Of a stretch of 64,000 bases of DNA, positions 1-8,754 are shown piece after piece; position 1 is the first letter of the stretch, and each line of letters starts with the position of its first letter. Source of the DNA: CAIWHR01 sp963813415. GTDB lineage: Bacteria > Pseudomonadota > Gammaproteobacteria > Burkholderiales > Casimicrobiaceae. Location: the NCBI GenBank assembly GCA_963813415.1, contig CAWEYW010000001.1, positions 407,401 to 471,400 of the forward strand, written 5' to 3'. The notes beneath the pieces are model-generated. The model was given only the letters and a program-made list of their open reading frames with translations, ran no database searches and was not told the origin of the DNA. Both the position numbers and the translations under genes were made by a program.

Positions 1-978
1 AACTTCTCGTCGAGCATGGCCAACATCAGCTTCTTCTACCCGAAGCGACTGCAGGGCACGGCGCTGGGCCTGAATGCCGGCGTCGGTAACCTGGGCGTCG
101 GCTTGGCGCAGCTCATCGCCCCGATGGCCATGTACGGCGGCGCGCTGCTGATCCTGGGCGGCAAGGCCCAGACCCGTGTTGATCAGGGCACGACGACGCT
201 GATCTGGGCGCAGAACGCCGGCTTCATCTGGGTGCCGCTGATCGTGCTGGCAGTGATCGCAGCGTGGTTCGGCATGGACAACATCGCCACGGTGCGTGCC
301 GGCTTCGCCGAGCAGGTGGCGATCCTCCGGAACAGGCATCAGTGGCGGATGAGCTGGCTGTACACGGGTACCTTCGGCTCGTTCCTCGGCCTCGCCGCCG
401 GATTTCCGATGCTGGTCAATACGCAGTTCCCGGCGGTGGACGCGTTCAAGTTCGCCTTCATCGGCCCGATCGTGGCGGCACTGGTGCGGCCCCTTGGGGG
501 CTGGCTCGCCGACCGGATGGGAGGCGCGATGATCACCGCCTGGATGTTCCTCGTCATGGCCGTGGCACCGCTAGCCGCCGTTTACTTTCTTCCGGGAGCG
601 GGTGGCGGCGGCAGCCTGATCGCCTTCGTGCTCACGTTCATGGTCCTGTTCGTCGCCGCGGGTATCGGCAACGGCTCGACGTTCCGCATGATCCCGATCA
701 TCTTCCGCACGCTGCGGGAACGCACCGTGGACTCGAAGGATCAGGCAGCGCTGGAGGAGGCCCGTCGAATGGGCAGCACCGAAGGTGCCGCGACGCTCGG
801 CTTCAGTTCCGCCGTAGCGGCGTTTGGCGGCTTCTTCATTCCGATCGCCTATGGCACATCGATCAAGCTAACCGGCAGCCCGGAGGGTGCATTGGTGTTC
901 TTCAGCGTGTATTACCTGAGTTGCGTGCTGGCGACCTGGCGCTGGTATGCACGCCGCGACGCCGAGGTGGCGTGCTGA
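1..978 (+). CDS. narK: NarK/NasA-type nitrate/nitrite transporter, 5' truncated by window edge
   Basis: Major facilitator of the nitrate/nitrite porter family, moving nitrate in or nitrite out across the inner membrane. The frame is open from base 1 and 325 residues are visible. It opens inside the family signature (NFSSSMANISFFYPKR, then GLNAGVGNLGVG), so roughly the first 100 or more residues lie outside the window. A second glycine-rich stretch (GIGNGSTFRMIP) matches the second nitrate signature, where the family normally has the pattern GxGNGSxFxMIP. Many hydrophobic segments follow to the stop. The next gene is convergent. The family is secure; import versus antiport cannot be told from this part. 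Confidence 0.9.
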   Translation, partial: NFSSSMANISFFYPKRLQGTALGLNAGVGNLGVGLAQLIAPMAMYGGALLILGGKAQTRVDQGTTTLIWAQNAGFIWVPLIVLAVIAAWFGMDNIATVRAGFAEQVAILRNRHQWRMSWLYTGTFGSFLGLAAGFPMLVNTQFPAVDAFKFAFIGPIVAALVRPLGGWLADRMGGAMITAWMFLVMAVAPLAAVYFLPGAGGGGSLIAFVLTFMVLFVAAGIGNGSTFRMIPIIFRTLRERTVDSKDQAALEEARRMGSTEGAATLGFSSAVAAFGGFFIPIAYGTSIKLTGSPEGALVFFSVYYLSCVLATWRWYARRDAEVAC

Positions 979-1281
979 CGACTCCGGGCTCGCGCTGTCT
1001 TCGCAGCGGCCGGTCGCGGCTTGTGGCCGTGGCTCGGCTCGCTGAACAACTCGTCGCCGTCGCCGCTACCGGGTGCACGCAATCGTGAACCGATCTTCGA
1101 TGCCCGTTGCGCGACGGTCCGGTTCTGGCCAGGCGCGACCGGCTTGCCGATGGCGCTTGTTGATTCGAGTGCCCTACTGGCACGGCCATCCGTTCGTCCC
1201 GCATTCCTGCCGGGATCGCGGATGCGGCCTGCCTGGTCATGCCCGCCGGGCGTGGGCTGGCAGAGTCGGCGAAAGTTCGCG
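979..1281. other. Intergenic region between convergent genes
   Basis: About 300 bases between the narK stop and the stop of the convergent cytochrome c gene. The ORFs here are antisense or low-complexity GC reading frames. I see no convincing terminator, RNA gene or repeat. Confidence 0.5.
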
Positions 1282-1683
1282 CTACCGCAGGGTATAGAGA
1301 TACGCCGCGATGTCGCGCGCGTCGGCTTCAGTGACCCCCATGTTGGGCATCGCGTTGCCCGGCACCACGCTTTGTGGATCGCGAATCCAGCGGACGAGAT
1401 TCGGCGGCGTGTTGCGCAGCATGCCCGCGATGTAGACGCGCTCGCCAAAGTGCGTCAATGGTGGACCGACGTTGCCGCGCGCGCCGGGCACGCCCGGAAC
1501 GGTGTGGCATGCGGCGCAGCCGAGCGCCTCGATCAGTCTCGGGCCGCGTCCCGCATCACCTCCAGCCACTGCCCAGGCCGGCTCGGCGGCGCGCGCCAGA
1601 GCGCCCACGGCCAGCGCTCCGATCACCAGGGCCGCGCATCCCGCGCCCAGGATCCGAACGCCGGGACGAAGCAAAGGATGCAT
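1282..1683 (-). CDS. Class I cytochrome c, last gene of the PQQ-dehydrogenase/oxidase operon
   Basis: Small c-type cytochrome of 133 residues. An N-terminal hydrophobic segment (about residues 10-30) acts as signal or anchor, followed by one haem-binding motif CAACH near residue 56 and a Met ligand candidate in AMPNMG near the C-terminus. It resembles the cytochrome c domain fused to subunit II of the same operon (shared pattern 'LRNTPPNLVRWI' versus 'LKNTPGNLAAWI'), so it may be an extra electron carrier to that oxidase. It starts 4 bases after the stop of the upstream small membrane protein, consistent with cotranscription. Confidence 0.85.
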   Translation of the reverse strand: MHPLLRPGVRILGAGCAALVIGALAVGALARAAEPAWAVAGGDAGRGPRLIEALGCAACHTVPGVPGARGNVGPPLTHFGERVYIAGMLRNTPPNLVRWIRDPQSVVPGNAMPNMGVTEADARDIAAYLYTLR

Positions 1684-1687
1684 CGCG

Positions 1688-2140
1688 TTATCCGCCGCAA
1701 GCTGGCACCGCCGCGAGAGTGACGGCGGAGACGCCCGTCACCATCAGAAACAGCGCGCTCGTCATCATGCCGGACATCGCCATGAAGCGCGTCCGCCCAT
1801 CGCCGTTCCCGACGAGATGCCGCGCGGTGCCCGGCTTCTCGTCGCGACTGCGGCGCCAGCTCAGCCATGCAGCGATCCCGGCCGCGATGCAGATCGCGAC
1901 CGCGACCGCGTCGACCGCGGTCGTCACCGTACGGAGGTCGCTCCAGATCGGCGACGCGAGCGGTACGTCATGGGGGTAGCAGCCGTGACTGACCAGGCTT
2001 GCGTTGACGAGCAACTGCAGGTTCCACGCGAGCGGAGCACCGATGATTCCGAACCAGATGCTCCAGCGGCCGACACGGCCGCGATGCGGTGACGGGTGCG
2101 GCTGTCGCCGCAGGACGGAGGAAGAGGCGACGACATTCAT
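1688..2140 (-). CDS. Small four-helix-type membrane protein of the oxidase operon
   Basis: Predicted 150-residue inner-membrane protein of no assigned function. Hydrophobic segments lie around residues 27-47, 72-92 and 122-143. It has FGIIGAPLAW followed by a conserved-looking Cys near residue 54, and another Cys at the extreme C-terminus. Its ATG overlaps the stop of the subunit III gene (ATGA), so it is probably translationally coupled to it. The protein at 8755-9150 has the same layout and motifs, so the two are paralogues on either side of the operon. A role in assembly of the oxidase or in electron transfer is only inference. Confidence 0.75.
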   Translation of the reverse strand: MNVVASSSVLRRQPHPSPHRGRVGRWSIWFGIIGAPLAWNLQLLVNASLVSHGCYPHDVPLASPIWSDLRTVTTAVDAVAVAICIAAGIAAWLSWRRSRDEKPGTARHLVGNGDGRTRFMAMSGMMTSALFLMVTGVSAVTLAAVPACGG

Positions 2141-2745
2141 CGGGCGAAGTAGGGTGTCACGTAGAACGCCAGGAATACCGCGACCCACACCGCGGTAACG
2201 AAGTGCCAGTACATGACGGCGATTGCGACCGTCGAATGGCGGCGCGCCCCGAAGTAGCCAAAGCGGGTCCAGACGAACAGCATCACCAGCATCACGACAC
2301 CGACCAACACATGCGTCAGATGGAAACCGGTGACCGTGAAGTAGAGTGACCCGTAGGCGTTCGACGCCGGCGTGAAATGCTTGCGACTCCATTCGAAGCC
2401 TTCGAGACCGACAAAAGCAACCCCCAGCAGCACCGACAGGGCCAACCCAATCAGCAATTGCCTCTGCCTGCCGGCGCGGATGCCCTTCTCGCCCCACCAC
2501 ATCGTCACGCTTCCGAGCAGCAGCACGATCGTGCCGGCGATGGCCAGGTCGAGCTTCGGCGCGCCGTCCGGTGGCCAGGGACCGACCGACTGTGCCGCAA
2601 TGTAGAAGTAGCTGAAGAGCAGGTAGGCGAACAGAGCCGCTTCGGTCGCGATCAATGCGACCATGCCCCACCAGCCCGACGACAAGCGCCCCTTGCTGCC
2701 GACGGGAAGCGCCTCGCCGCTGTAAAGGGTGTCGGAGTTACTCAT
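2137..2745 (-). CDS. coxC: Cytochrome c oxidase subunit III
   Basis: Membrane subunit of the haem-copper oxidase, 202 residues with about five hydrophobic helices. This is the short form lacking the first two helices of mitochondrial-type subunit III. The family region TGFHLTHVLVG and a C-terminal YWHFVTAVWV are present. I chose the ATG at 2745 (MSNSDTLYSG) because the longer frame upstream lies inside subunit I. The start overlaps the subunit I stop by 8 bases, indicating coupling. The subunit I protein carries an extra C-terminal hydrophobic extension that may stand in for the missing helices. Confidence 0.93.
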   Translation of the reverse strand: MSNSDTLYSGEALPVGSKGRLSSGWWGMVALIATEAALFAYLLFSYFYIAAQSVGPWPPDGAPKLDLAIAGTIVLLLGSVTMWWGEKGIRAGRQRQLLIGLALSVLLGVAFVGLEGFEWSRKHFTPASNAYGSLYFTVTGFHLTHVLVGVVMLVMLFVWTRFGYFGARRHSTVAIAVMYWHFVTAVWVAVFLAFYVTPYFAR

Positions 2746-4690
2746 TTGCGATGGCCATGGTCTGCCCGAGTTCGGCTTCGGGCCAGAGCCAAGCGACGGT
2801 TGCCACCAGCGACGCCGCGAGCGCCAGGCCGAAGATCCACCACGAATGCGCCAGCATGCCAATGAAGACGACAGTGACTGCGATCGACAGCAGCAGCGGC
2901 GCAAGAGAGTCGCCCGGCATGCGCAGGATCACGTCCGGCACCGCGTCGAGCGGCGTGGTACCGATGGTTTCGCGGCCGTCGTCGAGCAGGAAGCCCTCGG
3001 TCGTCGAACTCTCGCCGTTCCGCCGTTCCATCTGGCTTTCCCACAGTGGATAGCGGCTCGCGACCACTGGGATTACCGCGAAGTTGTAGGCCGGTGGCGG
3101 CGACGCGGTCGCCCATTCCAGCGACGGCGCGTGCCAGGGGTTCGGACCGGCGCGCTCCCCTCGGCGCAGGCTGTGCCACACATTGATCAGAAAGAGCAGC
3201 ACGCCGAATGCGAACACATAGGCGCCGATCGTGATCACGAGGTTGACCGGTCCCCAGCCAAGCCCTGCCGGATAAGTGTAGATGCGGCGCGGCATCCCGA
3301 GCAGGCCGGCGATATGCATCGGGAAGAAGCCAACGTTGAAGCCGATGAACATGATCCAGAAATTCCATTTGCCGAGCCGCTCGTTCATCATCCGACCGGT
3401 GAATTTCGGGAACCAGTAATAGATCCCGCCGACCACCGGGAACACGTTGATGCCGATGAGCACGTAGTGCAGGTGGGCCACGACGAAGTAGGTGTCGGTG
3501 AGTTGGGTATCGACGGGGACCGCGGCGGTCATGAAGCCCGAGACGCCCCCGATCACGAACACCACCACGAAGCCCGCGAAGAACAGGAAGGCTGTCGTAA
3601 ACACGGGCCGGCCGGTCCAGATCGTCGCCAGCCAGGCGAACACCGCGACGGCGCTCGGGATCACGATGACGAAGCTCGCGGCACTGAAGAAGGACAGCGA
3701 CAGCGGCGGAAGGCCCGTTGCGAACATATGATGAACCCAGACGCCGAAGCCAAGCACCATCGTCGTCACCGTCGCGAGCGCGACCGCGGTGTAGCCGACC
3801 AGCGGACGGCGGCAGAACGTCGGCAGGCCGTCCGAGACCATGCCCATCGCCGGCAGCACGATGGCGTACACCCACGGGTGGCCGAACATCCAGAAGAGGT
3901 GCTGCCAGAGCAGAGGCTGCCCGCCGCCGGTGACGTCAAAGAAATGCATGCCGAAACGGCGGTCCAGCCACAGCATCAGGAAGGCGAGGCTCACGGCCGG
4001 CACCGCGAAGACGTTCCCGACGGATGCGGTCAATGTGCCCCAGATCAGGATCGGCACGCGGTTGATCGACATGCCGGGCGCGCGGGTGCGGATGAGCGTA
4101 ACGATGAAGTTGATCGACCCGACCGTGGTCGAGATGCCGAGCATGACCATTCCGAGCGCATACAAGTCGATGTTGATGCCGGGATTGAAGTCAAGAGACG
4201 CGTATGGAACATAGTTGAACCAGCCCGCGTCGGGCGCCTTGCCGAGGGGAAAACTCCCGTAGAGGAAAAGACCCGAGAACAGGAAGATCCAGTACGAGAA
4301 CGCGTTGAGGCGCGGGAAGGCCATGTCACGCGAGCCTAGCAGCAGCGGCCAGAGGAAATTGCTGAACCCGGACAGCACCGGCAACGCATACAGGAAGATC
4401 ATGGTCACGCCGTGCATCGTGAAGAGCTGGTTGTACTGCTCCGGCGTCAGCAAGGTCTGGTTCGGTTGCGCGAGTTGCGCACGCATCACCGCGGCTTCCA
4501 GGCCACCGAGGATCAGGAAGATGAACGACGTGACGAGGTAGCGCTTGCCGATCGACTTGTGGTCGACGGATGCGAGCGCACCGATCCAGCCGGCGCGAGT
4601 CTCCCAGATGCGCTGCAGGCGCGGCGCAATGCTCGCGTCGTCCGCGGGCCGAGCGATGACAGGGGTGCGCAAGGCGTCGGTATTGGCCAC
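2738..4690 (-). CDS. coxA: Haem-copper oxidase subunit I, divergent A-type without helix-VI Glu and K-channel Lys
   Basis: Catalytic subunit of a terminal oxidase, 650 residues with 12 core helices and an added C-terminal pair. Haem a ligands are H93 and H408, the high-spin haem ligand is H406, and CuB ligands are H271, H320 and H321. The cross-linked Tyr is kept (Y275). The helix VI motif reads HPWVY instead of HPEVY (W273 replaces the proton-gating Glu), and the K-channel Lys position is A349 (PSAVAV where PTGIKI is usual). The D-channel entrance D122 and N129 are kept. The Mg-site His is Thr (QLTDTY). Retention of the His-Tyr pair argues for an oxygen reductase rather than NO reductase. 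It starts 13 bases after subunit II. Confidence 0.94.
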   Translation of the reverse strand: MANTDALRTPVIARPADDASIAPRLQRIWETRAGWIGALASVDHKSIGKRYLVTSFIFLILGGLEAAVMRAQLAQPNQTLLTPEQYNQLFTMHGVTMIFLYALPVLSGFSNFLWPLLLGSRDMAFPRLNAFSYWIFLFSGLFLYGSFPLGKAPDAGWFNYVPYASLDFNPGINIDLYALGMVMLGISTTVGSINFIVTLIRTRAPGMSINRVPILIWGTLTASVGNVFAVPAVSLAFLMLWLDRRFGMHFFDVTGGGQPLLWQHLFWMFGHPWVYAIVLPAMGMVSDGLPTFCRRPLVGYTAVALATVTTMVLGFGVWVHHMFATGLPPLSLSFFSAASFVIVIPSAVAVFAWLATIWTGRPVFTTAFLFFAGFVVVFVIGGVSGFMTAAVPVDTQLTDTYFVVAHLHYVLIGINVFPVVGGIYYWFPKFTGRMMNERLGKWNFWIMFIGFNVGFFPMHIAGLLGMPRRIYTYPAGLGWGPVNLVITIGAYVFAFGVLLFLINVWHSLRRGERAGPNPWHAPSLEWATASPPPAYNFAVIPVVASRYPLWESQMERRNGESSTTEGFLLDDGRETIGTTPLDAVPDVILRMPGDSLAPLLLSIAVTVVFIGMLAHSWWIFGLALAASLVATVAWLWPEAELGQTMAIANE

Positions 4691-4703
4691 GTACGGCTCC
4701 GCT

Positions 4704-5717
4704 CTAGTGCAAGGTCTCGAGGTAGGTCACGACGGCGCTCAGGTCCGGCCCCGAGAGCGCGAGCGTCGGCATCCTCGAACCGGGCTTGAGCGCCTGAGAG
4801 TCGGCGATCCAGGCGGCGAGGTTTCCAGGCGTGTTCTTGAGTAGACCCGCACCAATGGTTTGCCGGCTCATCAGGTGGGTCAGGTCCGGGCCCACAATCC
4901 CTCCGGCCGGGGCGCCACGCACCGTGTGGCAGGCAGCGCAGTGCGCGACGAATGCCTGTTCGCCGCGCCGCACCGCGTCGGAGGCCGGCACGAGCGCGTC
5001 CTTCAACTGGCCTTGCTCCCAGGCGAGATAGTCCTGCGGCGCATCGGCGATCACGTACATGGCCATGTGCGCATGTTGCGCGCCGCAATATTCGCCGCAC
5101 TGTCCTCGGTACACGCCCGGCCGATCGGCCTGAAGCCAGGTGACGTTCGTCTGCCCCGGAATCACGTCCATCTTGCCGGCCAGGTGGGGAATCCAGAACG
5201 AGTGGATCACGTCATGGCTGCTGAGCTCGATGCGCACCGGGCGCCCGACAGGAATGTGGATCTCGTTGGCCGTCGTGAAGATGCGCGACGGCTCGATGCT
5301 GCGGTAACGCACGCCCCACCACCACTGCGCGGCGGTGACCTCGAGCGTGAGGTCGGCTGCACGAAGGGGCATGGCGGTCGCGGCGAGTGTGAACATCGTC
5401 CACACGGCGCATCCGATCAGCACGAGTGTCGAGAGCCCGACGCCGACGTAGATCCAGGTCGTGCCGCCTTCATCGCGGTGCACTGCGAGTTCGCTTGGAT
5501 CGGCGGGCCGTGCGCGCCGGCGTACGATTGCCGCAAGCAAAAGCACGGTGATGATGAGCGTAACCACGATCGAGACGATGCCCAGCCCCCAGCCGAGTCG
5601 CGTGGCCGGATCGCCGGCAGGTCCGTACGTGCGCAAGTACGACATCGCCGGCTCCGCGGCGGCGACGAGCGGCGTGGTGCATAGCGCCGCCGCAGCGATG
5701 AGGCGATACCGCTTCAC
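4704..5717 (-). CDS. coxB: Cytochrome c oxidase subunit II with fused C-terminal cytochrome c (caa3 type)
   Basis: Electron-entry subunit, 337 residues. It has a signal peptide (about residues 1-21), two membrane helices (about 42-66 and 88-112) and a periplasmic cupredoxin domain with a complete CuA site (H172, C207, E209, C211, H215, M218). A class I cytochrome c domain follows with CAACH at 260-264 and a Met ligand in SRMPTL. The fused haem defines a caa3-type oxidase that takes electrons from a cytochrome or directly from a dehydrogenase. Its ATG overlaps the stop of the upstream cytochrome gene (ATGA). Confidence 0.95.
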   Translation of the reverse strand: MKRYRLIAAAALCTTPLVAAAEPAMSYLRTYGPAGDPATRLGWGLGIVSIVVTLIITVLLLAAIVRRRARPADPSELAVHRDEGGTTWIYVGVGLSTLVLIGCAVWTMFTLAATAMPLRAADLTLEVTAAQWWWGVRYRSIEPSRIFTTANEIHIPVGRPVRIELSSHDVIHSFWIPHLAGKMDVIPGQTNVTWLQADRPGVYRGQCGEYCGAQHAHMAMYVIADAPQDYLAWEQGQLKDALVPASDAVRRGEQAFVAHCAACHTVRGAPAGGIVGPDLTHLMSRQTIGAGLLKNTPGNLAAWIADSQALKPGSRMPTLALSGPDLSAVVTYLETLH

Positions 5718-6373
5718 TTGCCGGTCCCCGGTGCCGGGGTAATGTCCGGGTTGGGGGCAACATCCGGCGGCGACGGCGAGCGACCTTCGGGCTTTGGCGC
5801 ACCGGCGGTGCCGCTCCCCGGCGGCAGAGTCGCCACGACTCCGGGCGCAACGTTCTGGCCGACGCGGTCCCCTTGGATCGCCGACTCGTACTCATTCGCC
5901 GGGTAAGTGCCACCGAGCGACTCCAGGTAGGCGACGATCTTCCAGATGTCCTGCGGCGGAAGGGCCGGGTTCCAGGCCGGCATGCCCTGCGGGCGTCCCT
6001 CGTAGATCGACTTGAACAGCGAGACCGGGACGCCGCCGTAACGCCAGTAGCCATCGGTAAGGTTGGGCCCCATGCCGCCCTTCGCGTCGTAGCCATGACA
6101 GCCGGCACAATTCATCCGGATGAACAGGTCGTGGCCTTCGCGTGCGGCCTGGGCGTTGTCCCGGTACGGATTAGGCAAGCGGTTCGCGAGCGTGCTCTCC
6201 GCTGCGCCGGCCACGTCGCCCAGCGGCACCGCCGCGATCGCATCCTGGGCAGGCTCGGCGTGGAACGGAGGACCCGCCGTGCTGCCGCCGGTATAGCGCC
6301 CGCAGGCTGTGAGCCCTGCTGCGCAAATCGCCACCGCGAGGATCGTGCGGACCGGGCGATGTGGACCGTTCAC
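5714..6373 (-). CDS. Lipoprotein cytochrome c between PQQ dehydrogenase and oxidase
   Basis: A 219-residue c-type cytochrome with a lipoprotein signal (hydrophobic run, then LTAC with Cys near residue 24), one CAGCH haem site near the middle and a Met ligand candidate in QGMPAW. The C-terminal 50 residues are Pro/Gly-rich and probably disordered. It overlaps both neighbours by ATGA: the dehydrogenase stop upstream and subunit II downstream. The position makes it the likely electron acceptor of the PQQ dehydrogenase and donor to the caa3 oxidase, which is inference from order and type. Confidence 0.9.
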   Translation of the reverse strand: MNGPHRPVRTILAVAICAAGLTACGRYTGGSTAGPPFHAEPAQDAIAAVPLGDVAGAAESTLANRLPNPYRDNAQAAREGHDLFIRMNCAGCHGYDAKGGMGPNLTDGYWRYGGVPVSLFKSIYEGRPQGMPAWNPALPPQDIWKIVAYLESLGGTYPANEYESAIQGDRVGQNVAPGVVATLPPGSGTAGAPKPEGRSPSPPDVAPNPDITPAPGTGK

Positions 6374-8307
6374 GGCTTGGCCCCCATGCCGCGGTCGTGC
6401 CGCGCTGCGGGAGCAGTCCCCTCAGTGGTGAGCATCCCGGCGCCGCTGTGCGGTGACTCGCCGTCGATCGAGAAGACGTAGAGCGAGCCGCCGCGCGGCG
6501 GAAAGCCCGGCATCGATGCGCTGACCATCGCCGCACCGCCGACACCCGAGTAGACGGCGACGTACTGACGCTTGTCGGGCCCGAGATAGGTCATCGGCTG
6601 GCCGATGATCCCGGAGCCGACCTTCTGGGACCACAGCACCTTCCCGCTCCTCGCATCCACTGCACGGAACCAGCCGTCGACCGTGCCATAGAAAACGAGA
6701 TCGCCGGCCGTGGCGAGTGCGCCGCTCATCGTCATGAACTGCTCCTTGACCGACCAGACCTTCTTGCCGGCCACCGGGTCCCACGCGATGAATTCGCCCC
6801 AGTTGCCGCCCGGTGCGGCGTAGCGTTTCATTTCCATGCCGTCGTACGGCGTCCCCGGGATGTACGACTGGGGATGGTCCGTGAGGTCCATGCAGATGTT
6901 GAAAATGCCGGCATAGACGAGGCCGGTGCGGGGTGAGAAAGCCGCCGGCTGCCAGTCCTTGCCGCCGATGTCCGGCGGACATACGTGCTGCAGCTTGACG
7001 TTCGGCTTGGGTTGCATTTCCGGGACGACCTTCGGCATGCCGGTCTTCAGGTCGATCCCGCTCGACCAGTTTTGGTAGGCGAACGGTTCGGCTACCAGGA
7101 CTTCGCCGGTCGTGCGATCGATCGTGTACGCAAAGGCATTGCGATCGAAGTGGACCAGGACCTTGCGCGGCCGGCCCTGGAACGTCACATCGACCAACAC
7201 GTTCTCGTTGACGCCGTCGTAGTCCCACTGGTCATGCGGGGTCAACTGGTAGGCCCACTTGGCCATGCCTGTGGTCGCGTCGCGCGCAAAGACGGCACTG
7301 GTCCAGAGGTTATAGCCTGGCCGCTGGGATGGCACTCGCGGACCCGGATTGCTGGTGCCGTAGTAGATCAGGTTGGTCTCGGGATCGTACGAGACCCACG
7401 CCCACGCGGATCCCGCCCCCGTCTTCCACATTCCCGCCGGCCAGCTGGTCATGCCGAGATCCTTGCCGACCATCCACGAATAGAAAGGCTTGAACTCGGG
7501 GCCAATGCGCACGTCCTTGTCAGCCCCAGTGCTGCGCGCGCGCCACAACTCCTTGCCAGTCTTGACGTCGAGCGCTGCGAGGTAGCCCCAGACGCCGAGC
7601 TCGCCACCGCTGTTGCCCACGTAGACCTTGTCGCCAACGGCGAATGGCGCCATGGTCATCGTCTCGCCGCGCGTCACGTCCCCCATCTTCGTGCGCCAGA
7701 GTTCCTTGCCGGTTTTCGCGTCGAGCGCGATCGTGTGGTCGTCGAGCAGGTTGTAGATCAGCTTGCCGTCGACGTAGACGGCGCCACGATTGACGGTGTC
7801 GCAACATGCCTTACCGACAGCGAGGGGCGCCGGGCGCGGGTCGTACGACCACTTGATCGGTGCTCCCGGCTTGCTCAGGTCGAGGGCGTACGCAAGATTC
7901 GGAAATGGCGTGACCAGGTACATCGTGTCGCCGACGACGAGCGGCGCAGCCTCATGGCCGTTCGGCGTGCCGTCGGAGAACGTCCAGGCGATGCGCAGCT
8001 TGGCGACGTTCGCCGTAGTGATCTGATCCAGCGGACTGTAGCGCGTGTTCGCGTAGTCGCGCGCCTGGCTGTGCCATTCGCCAGGCGGGTCGTTCGGCGC
8101 CAGATTGGCATGAGCGCCGTTCAGTGGCGCGTCGGAAGGACTGGTCGACGCCCCTGAGGTAGAAGGGGAAGCATTGGGTTGCGCACCGGGCGAGCTGGCT
8201 ACACCGGTGGTCTGCGCGTTCGCAGCGAGCTGCGGGCCGAACACGAGGAGCGCGGCAGCGATGCTGCCGCCCATAGCTCTGCGCAACGCGAAGGTGATGT
8301 CATTCAT
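6370..8307 (-). CDS. PQQ-dependent alcohol dehydrogenase with lanthanide-site signature (XoxF-like)
   Basis: Periplasmic eight-bladed quinoprotein, 645 residues, oxidising an alcohol or aldehyde and passing electrons to cytochrome c. It has a signal peptide (about 1-31), a long Thr/Ser/Pro-rich linker, the vicinal disulfide C168-C169, cofactor/metal residues E236 and N320, and the catalytic Asp at D362 within WDYD. D364, two residues on, is the extra Asp seen in lanthanide-dependent XoxF and ExaF/PedH enzymes and replaced by Ala or similar in calcium enzymes. The ATG at 8307 was chosen because it opens a signal peptide; the frame further upstream is low-complexity. No maturation genes (pqq, xoxG/J) are nearby. 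The substrate is unknown. Confidence 0.93.
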   Translation of the reverse strand: MNDITFALRRAMGGSIAAALLVFGPQLAANAQTTGVASSPGAQPNASPSTSGASTSPSDAPLNGAHANLAPNDPPGEWHSQARDYANTRYSPLDQITTANVAKLRIAWTFSDGTPNGHEAAPLVVGDTMYLVTPFPNLAYALDLSKPGAPIKWSYDPRPAPLAVGKACCDTVNRGAVYVDGKLIYNLLDDHTIALDAKTGKELWRTKMGDVTRGETMTMAPFAVGDKVYVGNSGGELGVWGYLAALDVKTGKELWRARSTGADKDVRIGPEFKPFYSWMVGKDLGMTSWPAGMWKTGAGSAWAWVSYDPETNLIYYGTSNPGPRVPSQRPGYNLWTSAVFARDATTGMAKWAYQLTPHDQWDYDGVNENVLVDVTFQGRPRKVLVHFDRNAFAYTIDRTTGEVLVAEPFAYQNWSSGIDLKTGMPKVVPEMQPKPNVKLQHVCPPDIGGKDWQPAAFSPRTGLVYAGIFNICMDLTDHPQSYIPGTPYDGMEMKRYAAPGGNWGEFIAWDPVAGKKVWSVKEQFMTMSGALATAGDLVFYGTVDGWFRAVDARSGKVLWSQKVGSGIIGQPMTYLGPDKRQYVAVYSGVGGAAMVSASMPGFPPRGGSLYVFSIDGESPHSGAGMLTTEGTAPAARHDRGMGAKP

Positions 8308-8754
8308 GCGTGGTGTCCGTGTCGATGGCAATGAGCGTGTCCTTACTTGCTTTCGGGCAATAGTATTGAAACCGCAATTTGCGCGCCAGCCTCCTCGCTG
8401 CTCGTGCCCGCGTTTACGATGCTGTCGCGTTCGTCGTCGGCGCTCGCGCCAACGTGCCGAGCAAAACAGGCATTCGCCCATGTGGTGCCCAGCGTTCTGC
8501 CGCATCATGACGACCATTGGCGTAGTACCTCTCGCTGGCATCTGGCGGCATCCACTGGAAAAAAAGTAAATGGTGCCTGCAAATCTTGCCGCCTCGCCCG
8601 CGTCGTATGGCGGGACTGCATTTCCATCAGTGGGAATCAAAGCAGCGCAGTTGCGGCGGTTGGTGCGCGATTTGCGAGGCGGCAACCATAACTACTGGCA
8701 TTGCATTGGCTGCCGCTACGGCGGCCCGGCGCGCAGCCCCGACGAGGTCACACG
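8308..8754. other. Divergent intergenic region upstream of the PQQ/oxidase operon
   Basis: About 450 bases between the dehydrogenase start (minus) and the small membrane protein (plus), so promoters for both should lie here. The stretch at 8370-8400 is relatively AT-rich, but I cannot assign a clear -35/-10 pair. The ORFs seen here lack family resemblance and ribosome sites. Confidence 0.4.

Noticed and set aside
2729..4339. Long plus-strand ORF of 536 codons
   Set aside because: Antisense to coxA, with Arg/His/Asp-rich composition and no family match; a GC-codon shadow.
2738..4690. Possibility that the oxidase is a nitric oxide reductase because of the HPWVY motif
   Set aside because: The cross-linking Tyr after the CuB His is kept, CuA and subunit III are present, and no extra active-site Glu is seen.
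7260..7360. Apparent loss of a catalytic Asp in the PQQ dehydrogenase (RPGYN where methanol dehydrogenase has RPGDN)
   Set aside because: The catalytic Asp of this family is the one in the WD motif (D362 here), which is present; the PGDN position is not the base.
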